A DNA stretch of 64,000 nucleotides from Cycas panzhihuaensis (lineage: Eukaryota > Cycadophyta), in assembly GCA_023213395.1 (NCBI GenBank), contig CM041465.1:251541741-251605740 (forward strand), read 5' to 3'. The translations under genes were made by a program, and so were the position numbers. The notes below the pieces were generated by a model, which was not told the origin of the DNA, searched no databases, and worked only from the letters and a program-made list of their open reading frames with translations. Below, in pieces: positions 54,081-64,000 of this stretch; position 1 is the stretch's first letter; the number at the start of each line of letters is the position of its first letter.

Positions 54081-54900
54081 TCCTTCTTCGTTATGTCTGT
54101 TAATGGAGCTATTATGTTGGCATACCCTTTTATGAATTTCCTGAGATAACCTACTACTCCTAGAAAACTGTGAACCTCTGTGACGTTCCTTGGTGCCGGC
54201 CACTCAACGATTGCTTGGACCTTTTTGGGGTCAACCTTGATTCCCTCTGGAGTAATTATATGACCCAGGTACTTAATTTCCTGCTGACTAAACGAGCATT
54301 TTTTCTTGTTGGCAAAGAATAATTCTTTTGCTAGGACTTCTAGGACTAACCTTACATGTTCTAAATGTTCGCTCCATGTTCTGTTGTAGATGAGGATATC
54401 ATAAAAAAAAATTAGTAAGAATTTTCTTTAGAATTCCTTGAATGTGGAATTCATGGTAGCCTGAAACGTAGCCTGTGCATTGGCTAAGCCGAATGGCATC
54501 ACTTTGAATTCGAATAATCCTTCATGAGTTGTAAAAGTTGTCTTGTGGACGTCTTCCTTTTTGGTCTTAATTTGATGATATCTAGATTGGAGGTCGATCT
54601 TGGAAAAGTATTTCGCCCCATGTATTTCATCCAATAAGTCGTCAATCTTGGGGATCGGATATCTATTCTTTATAGTCAATTTGTTTAGTCCTTTGTAGTC
54701 TACGCACATCCTGAATGTCCCATCTTTCTTGGGACCGATTATCACTGGTGAAGTGAATGAGCTTATGCTGCTTTGGATATGACCTTATGCGAGTAAATCA
54801 CTTGTTATGCTCTCGATCTCTTTCCTCATGTTGTATGGGTGCCTGTATGGCCTAATGTTTACTGGCGCAGCTCCTGGAATTAAGTTAATCACATGCTAAG
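54081..54900 (-). pseudogene. Gypsy J reverse transcriptase (catalytic Asp lost)
   Basis: The frame 54428-54745 reads KDGTFRMCVDYKGLNKLTIK, NRYPIPKIDDLLDEIHGAKY, FSKIDLQSRYHQI, TTHEGLFEFKVMPFGLANAQ, the fingers and palm. At about 54390-54410 the polymerase box reads FFYDILIYN: the first aspartate of FFDD is tyrosine. It would be inactive. Confidence 0.88.
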
Positions 54901-54949
54901 TCTCTCTCACTAGAGATAATCCTTTTGGTTCTTTGAATACTTGCTTTTA

Positions 54950-55435
54950 GTCGTCCAAGATGTTCTAGATATTTGTAGGAATTTCTTGGATTTCGATTTT
55001 GTCGTATGATACTATGTATGTTGATGCCTTTTTCTGCATAATGTTTTCTATTCTATGAGATGATACTAGCTGTGTAGGTGGATTTTTGGGTCCACGTAGT
55101 ATGTATTTTGTTCTATTTATTCAGAAGCACATGACTCTGGTCATATAGTTGGTGACTATATTCCCTAAGGTCTGTAGCCACTGTACCCCTAAGACCACAT
55201 CGACTCCTCCTATCTGCATTGCGAACATGTTGGAATTCAAGGGGTACTCACCAATTTTCAAGTTAATATTTCTGCAAAATCCTCCGCAGGGCATCGTCTT
55301 CTCGTTGGCAATTAAGACTTGGAAGGTCTTCAATGGTTCCACCTTTATTCCTAGCTTCCGTGCTGTTGGTCTGTTGATGAAGTTATGGGTACTTCTGCTA
55401 TTCACTAGTACTGCTATTGGAGCACCTTTCAGCAT
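54950..55435 (-). pseudogene. Gypsy J protease (catalytic Asp lost)
   Basis: The frame 55121-55435 starts MLKGAPIAVLVNSRSTHNFI: the retropepsin triad DSG reads NSR, losing both the aspartate and the glycine. It continues INLKIGEYPLNSNMFAMQIG, GVDVVLGVQWLQTLGNIVTN. The segment to 54950 links to RT. Confidence 0.88.
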
Positions 55436-55468
55436 CCCTTCGAATCATAAGGTTTGGGGTGCTGTACT

Positions 55469-56690
55469 CTATCCTATTATGGCATGCAAGGAGATTTGAA
55501 CATTCTCAGTGTCGACTTCCAATAATTCCTCTAGCTCAGCATCAGCTTGTTCATTGTCGTCTTCTTGCCCTTGTATTGCTTCTTCTTCCGTTTGTTCTGG
55601 TATATCTAGTTCTTCGTTATTTAACATGAATACCTTCTTACCTGGGCACTGGTGTTCCCTGTTCCATTTTCCTCGACATTCAAAGCATGTGCCCTTCCTT
55701 ATGTGTTCCTCATGTGTAGGGTTTTCTATTGTACTTTTGATTGCGAGAGGAGCATTGGCTTTGACCCCTGATCTGTTCCAGTTTGTGGTGGACAATGGTG
55801 CCATCTTAGTTCTATGCACAAAAGTTGGTCGGGTTTCTTTGAGTTCAACTTCAATGCACCTGCCATGTTTTATAATTTATTCCAGCGTTCCATGTTGTTG
55901 TGCTAGCACATGGAATCTTATCGGCGCTTTGAGACCACTTATGTATGTTTCCCTAAGGCATTCTTGAAGGATATTTGATGTGATCATGCATTGTAGCATC
56001 TGGAATTATTTGGTATATTCTTAAACTGACCCTATTTACTACAATCTTATTAGTTGAGCGAAGTTATCCATTACCCACGAATCTTTGTATTGATTGATAG
56101 TTACTACTCTAAAGTTTCTCCATTCTTGTTGTTGCGATCCTATCATCTTTTTCCACCAATAATACCAATTTAGGGCTTGTCCATATAGGTGTAAGGAGGT
56201 GATAGGAACCATTTCTATCTCTGGCGTCTAGTTAACTGCAAAGTAGGTTTCCATCTAAAGCAGCCAAGCTTTTATGTCTCGCATTTTTTCAGGATCAAAT
56301 TTCTCCAATGCGATCTTTGTGTTTGTGGGGATTCCTTATGGTCTCATGTTTCTTCGTTGAAAAATGAATCCTTCTTTGAATCTGCCTTCTTGGTTTGTTT
56401 GGTCTATATCTTGATCTGAATCCTAGCTTTGTTCTACTTTCCGCTGGATTATTTCTTGTCTTTCTAATCTTCCATTCAGGTTTTTGATCTGTTGTATCAA
56501 TTCTTGCATGGTTGTTGTCATGTTTTTTGCAAGTTGTTTTTCACTCTTGTGATCTCAACATTCTGTCCAGCGTTCTGATTTTCTTGGATCTTAGTTCCGT
56601 TTCGATTTTTTCTGTCTTTCTCGGGTGGGAGGGTGGGTCAAAATTTCCTTCCCTTTGGAAAAAATTCCCTTAAAATTATCACTTCGGAAC
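55469..56690 (-). pseudogene. Gypsy J gag remnant
   Basis: The frame 55469-55819 carries the zinc knuckle (CFECRGKWNREHQCPGK, pattern C..C....H....C) followed by an acidic linker to protease. Further right, broken frames show the Retrotrans_gag region (WYYWWKK-like near 56150, LEAW-like near 56270). Confidence 0.82.
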
Positions 56691-56694
56691 GAAG

Positions 56695-56707
56695 CTCTGA
56701 TACCACT
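56695..56707 (-). promoter_or_regulatory. Primer-binding site of Gypsy J
   Basis: The minus strand reads TGGTATCAGAGCTTCG two bases after the 5' LTR, a perfect tRNA-Met PBS. Confidence 0.9.
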
Positions 56708-56764
56708 TGAAGCGATTCTTTCACCAAAATGATACAAAAAATGGAGCAAAACGTAGCCAATCTA
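56708..56764 (-). repeat. 5' LTR of Gypsy J, left part
   Basis: It starts TGAAGCGATTC and aligns to 51659-51715. It is cut by Copia K after the TSD CAGAA (56765-56769). Confidence 0.9.
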
Positions 56765-56769
56765 CAGAA

Positions 56770-56956
56770 TGTTGAACAATCACAATGGTATAAGAGAGAA
56801 TTGAATCAATTTATTATTCAAAGTGCAAGTACATATATACCATTCGGGTTTGTAATCACCCTAGAACCAACATGTAACCGACATGTTTTAACGGTCACAT
56901 TAGAGTACATAAAATATATTAACTTATGACCTAGGATAAAACATTATATTCTAACA
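56770..56956 (-). repeat. 3' LTR of Copia K
   Basis: This 187-bp repeat abuts the minus-strand PPT. It is slightly longer than its partner because of a small insertion near 56870-56885. Confidence 0.94.
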
Positions 56957-56977
56957 CCCTCTCTTAATGTTTTATCC
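56934..56977 (-). promoter_or_regulatory. PPT of Copia K inside an inverted repeat
   Basis: The minus-strand PPT AAGAGAGGG precedes the LTR. Arms GGATAAAACATTA (56934-56946) and its exact complement (56965-56977) enclose an 18-nt loop. Confidence 0.8.
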
Positions 56978-57660
56978 AACCAATCCTATTCTATCTCTAA
57001 GTATTTGAAATTTATCCTTTCCTAGTGGTTTGGTTAGTATATCAACTACTTGTTCATTTGTTGGACAATAGACAAGATCTATTTCTTTATTTTGAACCTT
57101 TTCTCTAATAAAGCGATGTTGAACTTCAATGTGTTTGGTTATGGCATGGAACACTAGATTTTTGGTGAGCTTGATTGTACTCTGATTGTCGCAGTAAAGG
57201 GTTGTTGCTGATCTTTGAGGGGTTGCTCTGCTGATCTTTGAAGGGTTGCTGTGCTGACGACTACTTTGTATTTGGCTTCAGTTGATGACAATGCTACAGT
57301 GGCTTGTTTTTTACTGCTCCAAGAGATTGGTGAGGACCCTAGAAAGAAACAATACCCACTGGTTGAATTCCTCTGTTTTTAATCACCTGCCCAGTCTGAA
57401 TCACAGAATCCTATTAATCGATTTGATGTCTCTTTTGGAAACATTAGCTTCTGTTCACTTGTTCCTTTAAGATATCTTAGGATTCTTTTTCCTGCATTCC
57501 AATGTCTCGTTCTAGGCTCATGCATGTATATGGATATCAAACTTACAGCATACGAGATGTCGGGTCTGGTTGCAGTGAGATAAATGAGACTTTCAATGAG
57601 TTGTCTGTATATAGTAGTATCGATGCAAGATTCTCCTTCATCTAAGACCAGATTACAGTT
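56972..57660 (-). pseudogene. Copia K RNase H
   Basis: The frame 56972-57154 has AITKHIEVQHRFIREKVQNK, LVYCPTNEQVVDILTKPLGK. Further right are GFCDSDWAGD-type and SSTEAKYKVV-type blocks, and SLIYLTATRPDISYAVSLIS-type text near 57550-57600, broken by stops near 57380 and 57665. Confidence 0.87.
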
Positions 57661-57663
57661 AAC

Positions 57664-58400
57664 CTACATAGGAGTGGAGCATGGATTACATTCTTCCATT
57701 CTAAACCTTGTCAGTAAATCTTTGATGTATTTACTTTGGCACAAGGTAACCGAATTGGCTTGCTGCTCAACTTGGAGTCCTAAGTCAGTCATTTCAAACT
57801 TGTTTTCCAATTGCCTTTTGATGTCAGATAATGATTCACCATCATCACCTGTGAGGATCATGTCATCTACATAGACTGCTATTACAATTATTGCTCCACT
57901 TTTATTCTTTACATACAGACTTGAGTCTGAGCTGCTTCTTTGGAACCCATTTTTGCAAAGATGACTATCTAATTTGGCATACCATGCACGGGGAGCCTGC
58001 TTTAGTCTATATATAGCCTTCTTTAGCTTACATACTAAATACTCTTGTCCTTCTTTGATGTAACCCTCTGGTTAAGACATGTACACCTCTTCTTCAATTT
58101 CTCCATTTAGAAAAGCACTTTTTACATCCAACTGATATATCTTTTAATTCTTTTGTGCTACTAGGGCTATGACTGTTCTTACTGTGTTTAACTTGGCTAC
58201 TGAAGAAAAGGTTTCTTCATAGTCTATACCTAGAGTTTGAGTATATCCCTTTGCAACCAGTCTTGCCTTATATTTTTCAATCTTTCCATTAGGTCCCTTC
58301 TTGATTTTATAGACCCATTTGCAGTTTACAACTGATTTATTTGATGGCAACTCTACTAGTTCCCATGCTTGGTTTTTGTTTATTGAATCCATCTAAGCAT
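57664..58400 (-). pseudogene. Copia K reverse transcriptase
   Basis: The frame 58144-58392 reads [60 protein letters not shown], and ends at a stop. The polymerase box YVDDMILTGDDGES spans about 57830-57870, intact. The frame 57664-57861 then has LENKFEMTDLGLQVEQQANS and YIKDLLTRFRMEECNPCSTP. Confidence 0.88.
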
Positions 58401-58692
58401 CCATAGCTTTCGTTCATTATTTATGGTCTATGGCTTTAGTGAAGGATTGTGGGTCTACACTATTGAACAAAGCTCTTGGCTTTTGACTTCTTGTTCTATG
58501 AGGAAGTATTTGACTCTTTCTTTCTTCTATAGCTTTGAGATACCATCTGGGAACTTTCTTCTCTTTTTCTTCTTCAGCATTTAATTTTACTGAGGAACCT
58601 TTCTCAATTTCTAGAGTAGAGTCTGAGTATGATTCCTAGGGTGAAGCAGACCCTTCTAATTCTTCTTCCACAGAACTGCATGGCGGAGCTGT

Positions 58693-59436
58693 TTAAGGTG
58701 TTGTTTCAATCAATAAAATTTTGCTTATATTTTCTTCTTTGTCTTCCTCATTGAAGGCAACATCCTGACTTACATGAACCTTGTTGGTTTTCGGATCTAT
58801 ACACTTGTAAGCTTTCGAGTTTTTGCTATATCCAATCATAATGCACTCCAAACATTTTGAGTCTAGCTTGGTTCTTCTCTCATCTAGAACTTGAACAAAG
58901 GATTGGCTGCCAAATACTTTCAGATGGCTTATGTTAGGTTTTCTTCCTGACCATACTTCTTCTAGAGTGTGATGTTCTACTGCTTTTGTTGGACTTCTAT
59001 TTAACAAATAACAGGCTGTGCTAACTGCTTTGACCCAATATAACCTTGGAATGTTCTTCCCATGCATCATGCTCCTCGCCATTTCCATGATAACCCTATT
59101 GTTTCTTTCTACAACCCCATTGGACTGGGGTGTATAAGGGGTTGAAAATTGTCTTCGCATTCCTCTGGCTTTGCAGTATTCCAGAAACTCTTTGGAGATG
59201 TATTCACCTTTGCTATCAGATCGTATACACTTGATTTTGGCATTAGCTTCTAATTTAATTTCAGCCTTGAGTTCTTTGAATACATCAAAGACTTCTGACT
59301 TAGTGTGCCAAAAATAAACCTAGATCTTTCTGGTTAAATCATTTATGAAAGTAAGAAAGTATCTACTTCCATTGATAGAGTGTGGAGTGAAAGGACTGCA
59401 TAGGTCTGTATGCACTAGTTCTAACTTTTTTTGGGC
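58693..59436 (-). pseudogene. Copia K integrase
   Basis: The 155-codon frame 58693-59160 has RRQFSTPYTPQSNGVVERNN, EMARSMMHGKNIPRLYWVKA, LLNRSPTKAVEHHTLEEVWS, ISHLKVFGSQSFVQVLDERR, KCIDPKTNKVHVSQDVAFNE. The core (LCSPFTPHSINGS-type, FINDLTRKI-type, SDSKGEYISKEF-type text) lies at 59160-59420 with stops. SDSKGE replaces the usual SDGGGE. Confidence 0.88.
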
Positions 59437-59946
59437 TCACCAATTGCTTTCTTGAAATGGTAGTCTATGCTGTTTGCCAGATTGACAACCTTTACATATA
59501 AAATTACTTGATGTGATGTGAGGCAGACCAATTACTAAATTTTTCTTTTCCATATTTTTTAATTTTTCTATGGGAAGATGATTGTACTTCAAATGCCACA
59601 TTTTATCATTATGACTTATAGCAGTACAAGCTTTTACATCAAGCAAAATAGGGTGAAACAATAGCCTAGATAGGTCATTGCTTTCAACCCCTTTTGTGAT
59701 TACATTTCCATTGTTCTTCATATCAAGAATGTAACAAAAACCCTTTTCATCAAATACAGTGCTTAAGCCTTTCTTTTTAAGCTGGAAAACAAATAAAAGA
59801 TTCATTTTAAAACTTGGCACCAGAAGTACATTCCTAATTTTCTCAATCTTGTCTTTAATCCTGACTGCAATGGTTCCAACTCCTTTAATTTCAAGAGAGT
59901 ATCTGTCTCCCAATTCTACAGATTTGTCGGTGGTATAAGGTTGCAA
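59437..59946 (-). pseudogene. Copia K protease end and GAG_pre-integrase
   Basis: This 169-codon open frame reads YTTDKSVELGDRYSLEIKGV, IEKIRNVLLVPSFKMNLLFV, VFDEKGFCYILDMKNNGNVI, MWHLKYNHLPIEKLKNMEKK and CKGCQSGKQHRLPFQESNW. The H...H and C..C zinc residues of the integrase N-terminus are present (one histidine reads N in KYNHLP). Confidence 0.9.
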
Positions 59947-60032
59947 GGTCTCGAACCATTCTTCTTAGCTGGTCATGTGACGTGACGCTTCTGAGTTGAT
60001 GTACCAAATGTCTTTGTCTTGAAGGCTTGTTG

Positions 60033-60987
60033 CTAGCGCCGCAATGAATGTTGTTTCTTCCTCTTCATCGTGGTCATTGTCACCATTCTTTTCTTTGCTA
60101 TAGTTCCCCATAGGTCTCTTCCCTCTCTGGATGACAGCTCTTTTGCACTGGTACGGGTAATGCCTTGATTTTCCACAATGATAACATATGTCAAAGGTTT
60201 TATAGAAACCAACAAAATGACCAATCTTACCGCAGGTGTAACAAATCCTTGAGGATGTGTTATGGCCTTGTCCTCTCGCGTCTTGCCAACATCCTTGTGA
60301 TGGAGTGCGATTTTTAGGGGCTTTCCTTCTTCCTCTACTTCATCCTCTAGTACCTAGGTTCAGTCTGGATGCGAACGCGTCTTCAAGATCTCTTGCATCT
60401 TCATATCGCCTATTTCTTTGCTCTTGTTGTAGTAGTAGCCCTGTCAATGTGTCCATTGTCATAGTTGCTATTTGGTTTGCATTAGTAATGGTGTTTATTG
60501 TAACATCAAAGGACTTGGGCAATCTGCTAGCCACAAGTTCCATTAATGCATGATTTGAAATTGGATCGCCTGCACTGGAGAGATCATTTTTAAGTGAAAT
60601 CACTTTATGTAAGAATTCTATGATTGTTTCTGTCTCCTTCATATGAAGTTTGAACAATTCTTCTTTAAGAGCCATTATTTTTGCCCTATTCTTTTGTCCA
60701 TATAGATTCTCCAAGCAGTTCCAAATGCTTGTGGTAGAATAAAGGTTCTCAACATAAATGAGGAGAGGATCGAATATTGATAGTTTTAAAATGATGACTC
60801 CAGTGCTGTCCCTTTCTTCCCAATTGGTTTGGACAATCCCTGCATCTTTAGGCTTGGCTTCATCTTCTATAGCAATTTGCCAGGCATATTTTGCTCTAAG
60901 GAGAGTTTCTATTTTTATTTTCCAAATGTGATAGTTGTTTTCAGTGAGTTTGTCATTTTCAGACAGAGCGAAGATAGAAGAAGCCAT
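60033..60987 (-). pseudogene. Copia K gag
   Basis: The 215-codon frame 60340-60987 starts MASSIFALSENDKLTENNYH, continues IWKIKIETLLRAKYAWQIAI, TNWEERDSTGVIILKLSIFD, AKIMALKEELFKLHMKETET and SFDVTINTITNANQIATMTM, the full UBN2/gag body. The zinc-knuckle part lies at 60033-60330 in another frame (ICYTCGKIGHFVGF-type, then CYHCGKSRHYPYQC-type text near 60140-60200). It is the longest intact Copia gag here and a good reference for the A, F and G copies. Confidence 0.9.
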
Positions 60988-61703
60988 TTCAAACCACAGA
61001 ATAGAGTTTTTGGAGCCCTAAGCCATACTATTGAACAGATTTTCATTCGGTATGGAAATTGTATAGTGAAAAACAAAGTGTATCTTGAAAGAAAGATCTT
61101 TCAGAGGCGAGTTTGGATCTACAACTCTTTTTCAAATCTGACTTCATGTTTTAGAGAAATCTGCCCTGAAAAGTGTGGTCTGCGACTAGGGTTTTGAGTG
61201 AAAATCACTCATTTTGAGCAAATAACCCACAGCCTCCAGATACGTTTTAAATATCTTAACAATGATTTTTGATCCATTTATGAGTGAAAAAACTAGAGAA
61301 AAAATAAGAAATCCTACTGAGTTCCTTCTTTCCCATGCAAACCTATTTTTGGTCGAAAAGGCGATGAAGATGGCCTCAGATTGACTCGACACAGAAGGAA
61401 AAGTTGCTTGGAATAGCCCGATCTATATTCTGGCCAATTTTCATCTCGATCTGATAACTTCAAATTTTCTGTCAGTACGGTTGTATGGATTTGTACTCCG
61501 GCTCTGTATAGACTTTGAATGGTCTCCTTTTAGTCTTTTGAGTGACTTGGCACTCTCCTCCTTTAACTTTTTCTTTTCAGATGCTCTGGTTTCTAATGTC
61601 TCCTTCTCTTTCAGATCCTTTGACTTCTTGGCTTGGACTGGCTTCAAGACAATCTTCTTCTGGCCTCAAGAAAATCTTCTTCTTTAATAGGTCAAGGTAT
61701 CCT
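60988..61703 (-). other. Copia K leader
   Basis: This is an untranslated leader with the same GTACG-type motif near 61475-61500. The frames within it match no family. Confidence 0.6.
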
Positions 61704-61715
61704 GCTCTGATACCA
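61704..61715 (-). promoter_or_regulatory. Primer-binding site of Copia K
   Basis: The minus strand reads TGGTATCAGAGCAGGA next to the 5' LTR, a perfect tRNA-Met PBS. Confidence 0.9.
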
Positions 61716-61891
61716 TGTTGAACAATCACAATGGTAGAAGAGAGAATTGAATCAATTCATTATTCAAAGTGCAAGTACATATATAACATTCGGGTTTATA
61801 ACCACCCTAGAACCAACATGTGTTAATGGTCACATTAGAATACATAAAACATATTAACTTACGACCTGGGATAAAACATTAAATTCTAACA
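61716..61891 (-). repeat. 5' LTR of Copia K
   Basis: This 176-bp repeat partners 56770-56956, with the same TGTTGAAC start and CTAACA end. Confidence 0.94.
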
Positions 61892-62195
61892 CAAAAGATA
61901 GAACTCAAATGGCAATTTCCTTGTATGAAAATATCCAGATCAAATGTATAACAAGTATAAATTAAGTACAACTGCTAAAATTGAGATCAAATTGCGGTCA
62001 AAATACAAATAGATGATCGAAAAAGCACCAATACATCTATAAAGTACACCAAGCCCTTCGAGGCGAGGATCCTAATAAGAAAATGCAGCCCTAAGGCCAA
62101 AATTCTGCACTTGCCAAAGGCTGAAATTGGAGAGGAAAACGTACACACAATGATGATCAAATGGGCCCCCAAGGGTCCCTATTTATAGGCACATC
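61892..62195 (-). repeat. 5' LTR of Gypsy J, right part (truncated)
   Basis: It aligns with 51718-52025 of the 3' LTR, including the TATA box at 62180-62187, and stops at about 62195. The last 110-120 bp of the LTR are missing and Gypsy L follows directly. Confidence 0.88.
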
Positions 62196-63110
62196 TTGTC
62201 CTTAAGAGTTGAAGTTGTTGGGATGAATATTTTTCCTTTCCATAGAATTAGATCTCTTTTTATTGTGTACTTCATGGATCCAATATCTTGTATTTCCCTC
62301 TAGATTTTTTAAATAAGGAGGTCATTCTGATATTCTTGAAATAATTCTTGCATCTAAGTGGGTGTTGCTATTGAGACCACTTTAGGGATGTGTTTTCAAC
62401 ATTGTCTTCTAGTATTCATGATAGAGCATTGACAATGACATCTTTTTTCCCTTTTTGTATAATATGTTGAAATAGAATGTCTAGAGTTTACTTACCCATT
62501 TTTGTTGCTCATCAGATAATGTCTTATGGTTGAGAAAATATTTGAGGCAATCATGGTCTATTTTGACTATGAAGTTATTCCCCAACAAATACTAATGCCA
62601 TTGGTGTATGGCGTGCATAATTGCAAGCATTTCTTTATCATAGATGGGTTTAAGTTGTTCTGTGGTATTGAGTTTACGACTCTCGTAAGCCAATGGTCAA
62701 TCTTTCTATAGTAGGACTACTATCCTTGTTCCTGATGCATCGCATTCTAATATAAAAGGATAAGAAAAATATGGGGTTGCTAGAATCAGAGTTGTGACCA
62801 TTGTTGTTTTCAAGTATTGAAAAGTGTCTTCTGTTGTAGAGTTCCATAGAAAAGCATCCCTTTTTGTGAGATCTGTCAAAGGGGATGTGATATTGGCATA
62901 TCCTTTTATAAGTTTTCGGAGAAATCCAACTACTCCTAAGAAACTTCATACTATAGTCACGTTTCTGGGTGTGGGTCAATTTATTATAGCCTGGACCTTT
63001 ATGGGGTCTATCTTAATGCCTTCTTAAGTAATGATGTGCCCAAGGTATTCCAATTCAATCTTCTAAAACATGCATTTGCTTTTATTAGTGAAGAATCAAT
63101 TCTCTTGAAA
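62196..63110 (-). pseudogene. Gypsy L RNase H remnant
   Basis: The frame 62674-62979 and neighbours carry RNase H text: KRDYSMKFLRSSWISPKTYK across a shift, AMHIIH-like text near 62610 and the KWVSKL-type end near 62480-62500. The sequence begins in the RNase H-integrase linker, so the 3' half of L is missing. Confidence 0.75.
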
Positions 63111-63640
63111 AATCTATAGGATAGATCAGATATGCTCCAATTGTTCCTCCCATGTTGAGCTGTATATTAGGATTTCATCGAAAAAAACTAGCATGAACTT
63201 ACGTAGAACAAGTTTGAATATCATATTCATCATACTTTGAAATGTTGTTGGGGCATTGGTTAGGCCGAACAACATAACCCTAAATTCAAATAAATCTTCA
63301 TGTATACGAAAAGTTGTTTTGTACACATCTTCTTCCTTGATACAGATTTGGTAATATCTTGATTGGAGGTGAATCTTTAAAAAATATCTTGCTCCATATA
63401 TTTCATCTAGTAGATCATTAATTCGAGGTATAGAGTAGTGGTTCTAGACTGTAACTTTGTTCAATCCTCAATAGTCAATGCACATTTAGTAGGAACTATC
63501 CTTTTTGCGATTTAATATTACTGTTGATGCAAAAGGATTGGTACTAGTCGAGATGTAGCTTTTCTATAATAGTTCCTTGGTAATTTATTCAGTCTCCCTC
63601 TTAAGATGATATGGATGATGATAAGGGTGAATATTGACCG
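63111..63640 (-). pseudogene. Gypsy L reverse transcriptase (active site changed)
   Basis: The frame 63126-63326 reads YKTTFRIHEDLFEFRVMLFG, LTNAPTTFQSMMNMIFK and then FMLVFFDEILIYSSTWEEQL: the FFDD box is FFDE. Upstream parts (DDLLDEIYGARYFLKI-type text near 63390-63430, YYIDC-like near 63470) are in broken frames. Confidence 0.86.
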
Positions 63641-64000
63641 GTGTTGCTGCTGGTACTAACTCGATAGAATGTTGGCATCCTCGATCTAGAGGCAAGCCCT
63701 ATGGCTCTTCAAAAACCTTGTTGTATTGGTCCATGATGTTTTGTACTTCTATTGGCACATCTTCTACCACAACCTTGTAACATGTTATTATATATGCTAT
63801 AGAATTTTTTCTTAAGATCTTCTCCATCCAGTGTGAGGTCACTAATTGGGTGGGAGGCATGGACAGTGCATGTAAACGGTATGTGCGACCCTTTTATTTG
63901 AAACTCATGTATTGGATTTTATAATTGGTGGTGATAAATCATAATGTTTGTAACCATTGGATGCCTAGCACTACATCGACTCCTCCTATCGACATAGCAA
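63641..64000 (-). pseudogene. Gypsy L protease end, cut by window edge
   Basis: The minus strand reads, from the window end leftward, AMSIGGVDVVLGIQWLQTL, YRLHALSMPPTQLVTSHWME and VPIEVQNIMDQYNKVFEEP, the conserved protease-RT linker seen also in E and J. The rest of L lies beyond 64000. Confidence 0.83.

Larger units (their letters stand above)
56770..61891 (-). mobile_element. Copia element K, nested in the 5' LTR of J
   Basis: This minus-strand Copia element has LTRs at 56770-56956 and 61716-61891 (TGTTGAAC...CTAACA). The duplication is CAGAA / CAAAA (56765-56769, 61892-61896; one mismatch). It belongs to the A/F/G group. Gag is largely open, while integrase and RT have a few stops, so it is one of the better-preserved Copia copies. 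Confidence 0.94.
51659..62195 (-). mobile_element. Gypsy element J, chromodomain-bearing, 5' LTR damaged
   Basis: This minus-strand Gypsy element has its 3' LTR at 51659-52131 and 5' LTR at 56708-62195, the latter split by Copia K and missing its last 110-120 bp. Interior order from the right is PBS, gag, protease, RT, RNase H, integrase, chromodomain and PPT. The TSD cannot be checked because the right end is lost at the junction to L. Coding frames are long but inactivated at key residues. Confidence 0.9.

Noticed and set aside
53389-55967. Long plus-strand frames opposite Gypsy J pol and gag
   Set aside because: They are antisense shadows of the minus-strand RNase H, protease and gag frames and show no domain of their own.
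1-64000. CRISPR arrays, rRNA and tRNA genes, bacterial operons
   Set aside because: No regularly spaced repeats, no rRNA or tRNA cloverleaf sequence and no bacterial-type gene order were seen; tRNA-like strings are retrotransposon primer-binding sites.

Overview
This window looks like nuclear DNA of a seed plant. It is AT-rich, almost entirely made of Ty1/Copia and Ty3/Gypsy LTR retrotransposons in many stages of decay, and nested several levels deep. The primer-binding sites match plant initiator tRNA-Met, and the two Gypsy copies whose pol 3' end can be read (E and J) carry a chromodomain. One intron-bounded exon of a plant-type CxxCxGxG zinc protein is the only host-gene piece I can support. 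The large share of old, degraded copies would fit a gymnosperm, but that is a guess. No bacterial gene, CRISPR array, rRNA or tRNA gene is visible.

Layout. 1-262: unassigned flank. 263-5462: Copia A (minus, TSD ACACA). 5468-7100: three LTR/PBS remnants. About 7100-43024: one nested stack. Copia D (plus) is the host element. It is interrupted by B (7406-17942, plus, a pol-less gag-only LTR element that itself holds Copia I, 8056-14059, minus), by Copia C (17976-22832, minus), by chromodomain Gypsy E (23831-29356, minus), and in its 3' LTR by Copia F (30412-42856, plus). F is in turn interrupted by Copia G (33407-38614, minus) and by the short gag-only element H (39188-41191, plus). 43025-47500: mostly unassigned, with one LTR candidate and the exon at 45083-45220. 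47500-51480: old Gypsy M (minus) with a degraded extra ORF downstream of integrase. 51659-62195: chromodomain Gypsy J (minus), with Copia K (56770-61891, minus) inside its 5' LTR. 62196-64000: Gypsy L (minus), running off the window.

Every complete insertion from A to K except J has a 5-bp target-site duplication that I read directly; B and K each have one mismatch. J cannot be checked because its 5' LTR is truncated. Most coding regions are pseudogenes with stops and frameshifts. The exception is H, which keeps a 275-codon gag reading frame and has LTRs differing at 4 of 239 positions, so it is probably the youngest insertion.

The most interesting signal is structural. In all seven Copia 3' junctions an inverted repeat brackets the polypurine tract and the first bases of the LTR, placing them in the loop of a potential hairpin; two stem pairs change together between families. 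In all four Gypsy-type 3' junctions (B, E, H, J) a different hairpin with an AGGG loop sits just upstream of the polypurine tract, again with co-varying stem pairs. Also notable: three independent insertions (B and C into D, G into F) hit the same homologous stretch of about 54 bp in the Copia integrase region.
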